In this document: piece by piece, positions 58,541 through 64,000 of the stretch
Numbering within the stretch: the first letter of the stretch is position 1
Layout of the letters: every line of letters starts with the position of its first letter
Notes under the pieces: generated by a model
The model's database searches: none
What the model was told of the DNA's origin: nothing
The model's input: only the letters and a program-made list of their open reading frames with translations
DNA from: Taklimakanibacter albus
GTDB lineage: Bacteria; Pseudomonadota; Alphaproteobacteria; Rhizobiales; Aestuariivirgaceae
Assembly (NCBI RefSeq): GCF_016595235.1
Contig: NZ_JAENHL010000006.1
Span: 1 to 64,000, forward strand
Direction: 5' to 3'
DNA length: 64,000 nucleotides
Made by a program: the position numbers and the translations under genes

Positions 58541-60052
58541 ATGACGATCGTCCTTGGGCAGGATCAACTCACCATCGCTGACGTGGTCGCCGTGGCCAGA
58601 TCCAACACCCCCGTCGCGCTCGGCGTGCCGGCACGAGGGCGGCTCGACAGCGCGCGGGACATGATCGAGCGCTGGTCGCGCGAGGATCGCCCCGTCTATG
58701 GGGTAACGCGTGGGCTGGGCGGCCGTGTCACCATGGAGATCAGCGCCGCCGAGAGAGCGAGCTACAGCGCGGCGGTGGTGCGGGGCAGGGCCGCGGGCGG
58801 CGGCGGGTATTTTGACTCCACTACCGTACGTGCCGCCTTGTTCTCCCGTGCCGCGGGTCTGGCGCAGGCGGGCGCCGGTGTCCGGCCGATCATCATCGAC
58901 ACGCAGCTCGCCATGCTCGCCAAAGGGGTGCATCCGCTCGTCCCGCAAGTGGGCTCGGTCGGCGCCTCGGATCTCGTGCTCTGCGCCAATATGGCCTTGC
59001 CGCTGATGGGGGAAGGTCGCGCCGAATATCAAGGCGAGATCCTCGCCGGCGGTGAAGCGATGCGCCGGGCCGGCATTCCGGTCGTCGATCTCGTCGAGAA
59101 GGAAGGGCTGGCGCTCTGCAGCGCCAACGCGATCAGTGTCGGCCTCGGCGCGCTCGTCCTCTCCGACGTCATCGATCTCATCGAGACCGCGGATGCGGTG
59201 CTGGCTTTGTCCTTCGAGGCCTTCCGCGGCAATCCCAGTCCTTTCGATCCCCGCGTCGCGGCGGCGCGCGCCGCGCCGGGACAGCAGGCGGCTGCCGAGT
59301 CGCTGCGCAAAATGCTGAACGGCTCGCAACTCTTCGAGCCCGACGCACCGCGCCGCGTGCAGGACCCGCTCAGCCTGCGCTGCGGGACGCAGGTGCATGG
59401 CGCCGTGCGGGCAACGATCGATTTCGTCCGGCCGCATATCGAGGTGGAACTGAACAGCGCCGCCGACAACCCGCTCATCATCACCGCTGACGACACGATC
59501 CTGTCGACCGGCAATTTCCACACGCCCGGCCTGGCGATCTCCTTCGATGCGCTGCGGCTCGCCCTGGCGCAAGTATCGACGCTCTCATCGGAGCGCACGG
59601 TGCGGATGATGCAGGAGGAGCTTTCGGGCCTCGCCGGGCGTTTCTCCCGTCACGGAACGACACGGGTGGGCTTAGGCCTCATCGGCATGACCGCGCATAC
59701 GCTGAGCCGCGAGGTCCGCTACTTCTCCGCGCCGGTCTCCAATGACGACAACACCTTCGACAGCGTGGAGGACCAGGCGCCCTTTACCCCGGTGAGTGTG
59801 CGCCGGGCCGTGCAGCAGCTCGACTATCTGCGCCAGGTTCTTGCTTGCGAGATGATCGTCTCGGCGCAGGCGCTCGAGATGCGCCCACGCTCGCGCGTTG
59901 CCCCGGTGGCCACGGCGCTGCATGATCTGGTGCGCAGCGTCGTCGCCCCGCTCGACGACGACCGCGGCACGGCGGAGGACATCGAGAAAGTGTCGGATCT
60001 CCTGCGCGACGGGAAAGCCATCGCCGCGGTCCGCCGCGCCCTTCTCAAATGA
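58541..60052 (+). CDS. Histidine/phenylalanine ammonia-lyase family protein with altered MIO triad
   Basis: A 503-residue member of the MIO-type ammonia-lyase/aminomutase family (start ATG 58541). The scaffold is clear: DRPVYGVTRGLGG, VGSVGASDLVL, KEGLALCSANAISVGLG, SFEAFRGNPSPFDPR, VQDPLSLRCGTQVHG, NSAADNPLIITADDTI, STGNFHTPGLAISFDAL and NTFDSVEDQAPFTPVS. The MIO-forming Ala-Ser-Gly is Ala142-Ser143-Asp144 here, the Asn-Gly-Thr motif is changed and the QDxYSLR tyrosine is Leu. It may act on an unusual substrate or lack MIO. Last gene of the operon. Confidence 0.85.
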   Translation: MTIVLGQDQLTIADVVAVARSNTPVALGVPARGRLDSARDMIERWSREDRPVYGVTRGLGGRVTMEISAAERASYSAAVVRGRAAGGGGYFDSTTVRAALFSRAAGLAQAGAGVRPIIIDTQLAMLAKGVHPLVPQVGSVGASDLVLCANMALPLMGEGRAEYQGEILAGGEAMRRAGIPVVDLVEKEGLALCSANAISVGLGALVLSDVIDLIETADAVLALSFEAFRGNPSPFDPRVAAARAAPGQQAAAESLRKMLNGSQLFEPDAPRRVQDPLSLRCGTQVHGAVRATIDFVRPHIEVELNSAADNPLIITADDTILSTGNFHTPGLAISFDALRLALAQVSTLSSERTVRMMQEELSGLAGRFSRHGTTRVGLGLIGMTAHTLSREVRYFSAPVSNDDNTFDSVEDQAPFTPVSVRRAVQQLDYLRQVLACEMIVSAQALEMRPRSRVAPVATALHDLVRSVVAPLDDDRGTAEDIEKVSDLLRDGKAIAAVRRALLK

Positions 60053-60053
60053 A

Positions 60054-60076
60054 AAGGCCGCCCATCAGGCGGCCTT
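60054..60076 (-). terminator. Intrinsic terminator for efp (shared with lyase operon)
   Basis: AAGGCCGCC (60054-60062), loop CATCA, GGCGGCCTT (60068-60076). On the minus strand it is followed by TTTTC, a good terminator for efp; in the other direction it lies just after the lyase stop and may serve both. Confidence 0.8.
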
Positions 60077-60100
60077 CCCGAATTCAAAGCTGAGCGAGAC

Positions 60101-60673
60101 TCAGTCCTTGGCGCGCTCGACGTAGGAGCCGTCTTCGGTCGCGATCACCACGCGGGTGCCGGTGGCGATATGGGGCGGCACCGCGGTGCGCACGCCGTTG
60201 GAAAGCATTGCCGGCTTGAACGAGGAGGCGGCGGTCTGGTTCTTGATGACCGGCTCGGTGTCGACGATCTCGAGCGTCACGCGCTGCGGCAGTTCGATGG
60301 TGATCGGCACGCCGTTGAACAGCGCGATCATGCATTCCATGTTTTCCTGGAGATAGGCGGCCCCATCACCGATGAGGTCGGCCGGCAGGTGGATCTGCTC
60401 GAAATTCTCCGGATTCATGAACACATACTGGTCGCCGTCCTGGTAGAGATAATTGAACGCCAGGGTCTCGACGAAAGCCCGTTCCATCTGGTCGGTGGTC
60501 TTGTAGCGCACCACGGTTTTGACGCCGTCCGAGATGCGGCGCATGTCGATCGAGGTCGTGGGGGTGCCCTTGCCGGGGTGGAAGCTCTCGGCCTTCAGGA
60601 CGACATAGAGCTTCCCGTCCTCATGTTCGATGACATTGCCTTTACGCACGGCGCTTGCGATGATCTTGGCCAC
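60101..60673 (-). CDS. efp: Elongation factor P
   Basis: A 190-residue three-domain translation factor that relieves ribosome stalling at polyproline. Domain I carries the modification loop [20 protein letters not shown], with the lysine in HPGKGT as the site modified by EpmA. Later blocks are [20 protein letters not shown] and [20 protein letters not shown] with the signature [20 protein letters not shown]. It is divergent from epmA, the gene for its modifying enzyme. Confidence 0.97.
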   Translation of the reverse strand: MAKIIASAVRKGNVIEHEDGKLYVVLKAESFHPGKGTPTTSIDMRRISDGVKTVVRYKTTDQMERAFVETLAFNYLYQDGDQYVFMNPENFEQIHLPADLIGDGAAYLQENMECMIALFNGVPITIELPQRVTLEIVDTEPVIKNQTAASSFKPAMLSNGVRTAVPPHIATGTRVVIATEDGSYVERAKD

Positions 60674-60767
60674 GAAAACTCTCTATAAATAAAGCTATTG
60701 ATGGATTTTGTTGGGCGGGTATTAGCAGCCGCCATGCCAGAAGCCAAGCCCTGCCGGAGTTCCCCTT

Positions 60768-61802
60768 TTGAGCCTTGATCCGCCCTGGTGGCGTGCCGAT
60801 ATCCATGCCGACCGCCGGCCCTTCCTGATGGCCCGGGGCCGCATCCTGGCGCGCATCCGGGCCTGGTTCGCCGAGCAGGGCTTCATCGAGGTCGATTGCG
60901 GGGCGCTTCAGGTCTCGCCCGGCAATGAAACCCATCTCCATGCCTTTACGGCATCCTTGATCAATCCGGACGGGTCCAGCGAGGCCCGTTACCTCCACAC
61001 CTCGCCGGAATTTGCCTGCAAGAAGCTGCTCGCCGCCGGTGAGAAACGCATTTTCAGCATGGTCCATTGCTTCCGCAACCGCGAGCGCACCCCGCTCCAT
61101 GCGCCGGAATTCACCATGCTCGAATGGTATCGGGTAGGCGAGCCCTATGAGCGGATCATCGCCGATACCGTCGAGATGCTGAAGCTCGCGGCGGGTGAAA
61201 CGGGGAACAAGCTCACCTGGCGCGGCAAGGTCGCCGATCCCATGGGGGAAGCCGACTATCTGAGCGTCGCCGACGCCTACCTGCGCTACGCCGGCATCGA
61301 CCTGCTTGCGACCTTGAGCGCGCGCGGGGCCGACCGTGAGGCGCTCGCCGTCCAGGCCCGGGCGCAAGGGGTGAGCTTTGCGGCCGACGACTCCTGGTCC
61401 GACATCTTCAGCCGCATCCTGGTCGAACGGGTCGAGCCGCATCTGGGGCAGGGCCGGCCGACCGTGCTCTTCGAATATCCCGCCGTCGAGGCGGCCCTGG
61501 CGCGGGTCAGCCCGCGCGACCCGCGTATCGCCGAGCGCTTCGAGCTGTATGCGGCGGGGGTGGAACTCGCCAATGGCTTCGGCGAGCTGACCGATCCGGT
61601 CGAGCAGCGCCGCCGCTTCGAGGCCGATATGACGCTGAAGCAGAGGCTCTATGGCGAGCGCTATCCGATCGATGAGGCCTTCCTTCAGGCCCTGGAGCAT
61701 ATGCCGGAGGCCTCGGGCGTGGCGCTCGGGCTGGACCGCCTGGTGATGCTGGCGACCGGCGCCACCCGTATCGATCAAGTCATCTGGACACCCTTCAGCT
61801 AG
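60768..61802 (+). CDS. epmA: EF-P lysine aminoacylase EpmA (GenX/PoxA)
   Basis: A 344-residue class II lysyl-tRNA-synthetase paralogue lacking the anticodon-binding domain. It attaches (R)-beta-lysine to the EF-P lysine. Motif 1-3 regions are seen: GFIEVDCGALQVSPGNETHL, MVHCFRNRERTPLHAPEFTM with LEWYRV, and ALEHMPEASGVALGLDRLVM. The start codon is TTG with CCGGAG upstream. Divergent pairing with efp supports the assignment. The aminomutase EpmB is not in the window. Confidence 0.94.
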   Translation: MSLDPPWWRADIHADRRPFLMARGRILARIRAWFAEQGFIEVDCGALQVSPGNETHLHAFTASLINPDGSSEARYLHTSPEFACKKLLAAGEKRIFSMVHCFRNRERTPLHAPEFTMLEWYRVGEPYERIIADTVEMLKLAAGETGNKLTWRGKVADPMGEADYLSVADAYLRYAGIDLLATLSARGADREALAVQARAQGVSFAADDSWSDIFSRILVERVEPHLGQGRPTVLFEYPAVEAALARVSPRDPRIAERFELYAAGVELANGFGELTDPVEQRRRFEADMTLKQRLYGERYPIDEAFLQALEHMPEASGVALGLDRLVMLATGATRIDQVIWTPFS

Positions 61803-61811
61803 GAGACGTTA

Positions 61812-62624
61812 ATGCGCGCTATAGGCATCATGCTGCTCTTCATTCTCAGTCTGAATGGTGCCGCATGGGCCCAAAGCGCGGAGAGCGATCTCTATCGCGG
61901 CCGTACCCTGGTCACCGGCATTCGCGACGAAACCCGGCTTCCCGCCGTGCCCGTCTGTCTTCTCGATGTACTTGCGAAAGCTTCGGGTGACGCCCGGCTT
62001 CTGCACGATCCGCGCGCTGAGAAAATCGCCGCCGGCGGCACCTTGCTCGTGACCGAATACGCCTTTCGCGACCGTCTCGCCGGAAGACAGATCCATGACG
62101 AGCAGGGCACCCGTGATCGGCCTTATTACCTGACCATCACCTTCGATCCGAAACGGATCGACGCCGCCCTTGCCGCACTCGGCAGCAAGCCCTGGACCGC
62201 TGAGCGGCCGCGTCTCGCTCTGTTCCTCGTCGTCGACAACGCGTCGAATGTCTATGCGCTGGCGAATGACGCTACCTTCGGCCGTGATCAGCGCGACTCG
62301 CTCGTCGACGCTTCGTGGAAAGTCGGTATGCCGGTCATGCTGCCGAGCGAGTCCGACCTCGCCGCGGCGGGACTTACGGCCGATGCCCTCTCATCGGCTG
62401 AGCCAGCGAAGCTTGCGCAGTCGGCAAAACGCATGGGCGCCGATCTCGCTCTGTCGGGCCGGCTCGTCTGGAACAAAGGCACGCTCGGCTGGGCCGCCGA
62501 ATGGCATCTCTTCGACGGCAAGACGGTCCATAAGTGGAAAATCAAGGACGTCAATTTCGACGATGCCTTCCGCGATGCGCTCCGCGGCGCGGCGTTGATC
62601 CTATCGGGGAGTGGGACGCCTTGA
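61812..62624 (+). CDS. DUF2066-domain exported protein
   Basis: A 270-residue protein with a signal peptide (MRAIGIMLLFILSLNGAAWA) and the DUF2066 pattern (DLYRGRTLVTGIRDETRLPA; LVTEYAFRDRLAGRQIHDEQ; PRLALFLVVDNASNVYALAN; ADLALSGRLVWNKGTLGWAA). It is probably periplasmic. The function is unknown. It follows epmA by 9 bp, so is probably co-transcribed, and converges on the aminotransferase gene. Confidence 0.82.
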   Translation: MRAIGIMLLFILSLNGAAWAQSAESDLYRGRTLVTGIRDETRLPAVPVCLLDVLAKASGDARLLHDPRAEKIAAGGTLLVTEYAFRDRLAGRQIHDEQGTRDRPYYLTITFDPKRIDAALAALGSKPWTAERPRLALFLVVDNASNVYALANDATFGRDQRDSLVDASWKVGMPVMLPSESDLAAAGLTADALSSAEPAKLAQSAKRMGADLALSGRLVWNKGTLGWAAEWHLFDGKTVHKWKIKDVNFDDAFRDALRGAALILSGSGTP

Positions 62625-62625
62625 A

Positions 62626-63966
62626 CTACCGCAACCCCGCCAGCACCTGGCGGATCGACTTCGCCATCTTGTCGACGATCTCGCCGAGTTCATCCGGGCT
62701 CGCATTATAGGGCGGCGCGAGAATGACGCAGTCACCCGCGACGCCATCGACATTGCCGCCGACCGGATAACAAATGAGTCCGTTTTCAAGGGCTTGCTGG
62801 CGGATGCGCAGGTAGAGCTTGAGCTCGGCCGGGAACGGCGTCTTGGTCTTGCGATCCTTGACGAGTTCGAGCGCCTGGAAGAAGCCGCGGCCGCGGATGT
62901 CGCCCACCGCTTCGATGTCGGAGGTGGCATCGCGCATCATCTGGACGAGCTTCGGTCCCCATTCGATCACCCGCTCGACCAGCTTTTCGCGGGTGACGAT
63001 CTTCTGCACCGCGACGCCGGCGGCGCAGCAGGCGGTGTGGCCGGTGAAAGTGTGGCCGGTCTGCGGCCCGCCATGGACGGGCGCGAAAGTATCGGCGATC
63101 TTCTGCGAATAGACGGCGGCGCCGAGCGGCAGATAGCCGGCGGCGAGGCCCTTGGCGACCGACATGATGTCGGCCTCGACGCCGTCATGGGCGAGCGCCC
63201 GCCACGGGCCGCAGCGTCCGGCGCCCGACATGACTTCATCGGCGATCAGCAGGATGCCATGCCGGTCGCAGATCTCACGCACGCGTTTGGCATAACCTGG
63301 AGGAGCCGGCACGCAGCCGCCGGCGGCGCCGACCACCGGCTCGAAGATGAAGGCGGCGACATTCTTTGCGCCGACGCGCTGGATCTCGTCCTCGAGCTCC
63401 TTCGCACAGGCCTCCGCCGTGGTCTCAGGCATCGCACCGGCAGGCGGGCGATAGACATTGGCGGGCGACAGCAGCGAGGCGGGCACCAGCGCCCCTTCGA
63501 ACGCGGCTCGCCTTTCGAGGAAACCCGACACCGACAAAGCGCCAATCGTATTGCCGTGCCAGGAGCGCTCGCGGGCGATGAAGCGCCGCCGGCTCATCTC
63601 GCCCTTGGCGGCGTGATACTGGAGCGCGAGCTTCAGGCAGCTCTCGACCGCTTCCGAGCCGCCGGTGACGAACACCATGTGCTTGAGGCTGCCGCCGCAA
63701 TTGCGCGCGACGATCTCGGTCAGCTCTTCCAGCGCATCGGTGGTGAAATTATAGCGATAGCCATGGGCGATGCGCGACAGCTGGTCGGCGATCGCCGCAT
63801 TCACCTCTTCATTGCCATGCCCGATGCAATAGACCGCCGGTCCACTCGATCCATCGATATAGACCTTGCCGTCGGCGGCATGGATATAGGAGCCCTTGGC
63901 CCATTTGGCCTTAGGCAGGTTGGCGCCGGCGGTGGTGATGCTCTGCGGAAGCGGCTGCTTGGTCAT
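62626..63966 (-). CDS. Class III aminotransferase (omega-amino acid:pyruvate type)
   Basis: A 446-residue PLP aminotransferase from ATG 63966 (a TTG at 63987 is in frame). Landmarks are YIDGSSGPAVYCIGHGNEEV, FVTGGSEAVESCLKLALQYH, RERSWHGNTIGALSVSG, FEPVVGAAGGCVPAPPGYAK, LLIADEVMSGAGRCG and the PLP lysine in IMSVAKGLAAGYLPLGAAVY. Substrates in this class include omega-amino acids, diamines, taurine and aromatic amines. An ATTGG pair just upstream resembles the array of the amine operon. Confidence 0.88.
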   Translation of the reverse strand: MTKQPLPQSITTAGANLPKAKWAKGSYIHAADGKVYIDGSSGPAVYCIGHGNEEVNAAIADQLSRIAHGYRYNFTTDALEELTEIVARNCGGSLKHMVFVTGGSEAVESCLKLALQYHAAKGEMSRRRFIARERSWHGNTIGALSVSGFLERRAAFEGALVPASLLSPANVYRPPAGAMPETTAEACAKELEDEIQRVGAKNVAAFIFEPVVGAAGGCVPAPPGYAKRVREICDRHGILLIADEVMSGAGRCGPWRALAHDGVEADIMSVAKGLAAGYLPLGAAVYSQKIADTFAPVHGGPQTGHTFTGHTACCAAGVAVQKIVTREKLVERVIEWGPKLVQMMRDATSDIEAVGDIRGRGFFQALELVKDRKTKTPFPAELKLYLRIRQQALENGLICYPVGGNVDGVAGDCVILAPPYNASPDELGEIVDKMAKSIRQVLAGLR

Positions 63967-63983
63967 GCGGAGTGTCTCTTTTG

Positions 63984-63998
63984 ACAATCTTTGCCAAT
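63984..63998 (-). promoter_or_regulatory. ATTGG-type repeat pair upstream of right-edge aminotransferase
   Basis: On the minus strand AATTGGCAAAGATTG (ATTGG at 63998-63994, ATTGT at 63988-63984, 10 bp apart) closely matches AATTGGCAAAAATTG at 10414-10428. The array may continue past the window edge. Confidence 0.4.
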
Positions 63999-64000
63999 TT

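Overview
The window looks like chromosomal DNA from a GC-rich alphaproteobacterium, most likely a Hyphomicrobiales-type organism. This rests on gene content: phnWAY as in Sinorhizobium, trimethylamine/TMAO genes as in Methylocella and roseobacters, glx/mgs-type glutamate-synthase genes, an ECF sigma/NrsF pair as in Caulobacter, and a rhizobial-type set of dispersed palindromic repeats. No rRNA, tRNA, CRISPR array, integrase or insertion sequence was seen. Genes are tightly packed, with many ATGA, GTGA or TAATG overlaps.

Layout. (1) 1-5444: 2-aminoethylphosphonate catabolism (phnW, phnA, phnY), a truncated Na/Pi cotransporter at the left edge and a divergent LysR regulator. (2) 5515-10397: a nitrilase-family hydrolase, MBL hydrolase, J-domain protein, PhyH dioxygenase, EamA exporter and GntR/FCD regulator. 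(3) 10554-18199: an amine-assimilation operon (SoxB-like FAD oxidoreductase, glutamine-synthetase-like ligase, MgsABC-type N-methylglutamate synthase, a 138-residue unknown) followed by two GFA-family proteins. (4) 18196-20031: arginase-like protein and SDR. (5) 20028-24051: a bufferin-type RiPP operon with two precursor genes, bufB, bufC and a DoxX protein, divergent from an ECF sigma factor and its NrsF anti-sigma. (6) 24080-26275: two VOC proteins, an AraC regulator and an unknown protein. (7) 26443-37266: trimethylamine monooxygenase (tmm), TMAO demethylase (tdm), flavin reductase, and a tandem pair of APC permeases, each behind a conserved structured leader; a GIY-YIG nuclease pseudogene lies among repeats at 28.9-29.4 kb. 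(8) 37382-40584: LemA, a DUF2207 membrane protein and a small secreted protein. (9) 40594-44796: thiBPQ under a TPP riboswitch, with a divergent thiamine pyrophosphokinase gene. (10) 44793-47415: RNA methyltransferase and small unknowns. (11) 47443-51778: haem uptake. (12) 51788-60052: a LysR-linked operon of amino-acid-type ABC transporter, alanine-racemase-like protein, CapA-like protein and a divergent ammonia-lyase-like protein. (13) 60101-64000: efp and epmA, a DUF2066 protein and a class III aminotransferase.

How it works together. Regions 3 and 7 make a coherent methylated-amine route: permeases import amines, Tmm oxidises trimethylamine to TMAO, Tdm releases dimethylamine and formaldehyde, and the GS-like/Mgs-like operon probably assimilates a downstream amine through glutamate derivatives. 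Dimethylamine monooxygenase and the four-subunit N-methylglutamate dehydrogenase are not in the window. Helically phased ATTGG repeats (10-11 bp period) lie upstream of the amine operon, tmm, tdm, the second permease and possibly the right-edge aminotransferase, suggesting a shared, apparently undescribed operator. The other signals most worth pursuing are the duplicated permease leader RNA, the two-precursor bufferin operon with facing ECF-type promoters, and the 52-60 kb operon whose lyase has Ala-Ser-Asp in place of the MIO-forming Ala-Ser-Gly.
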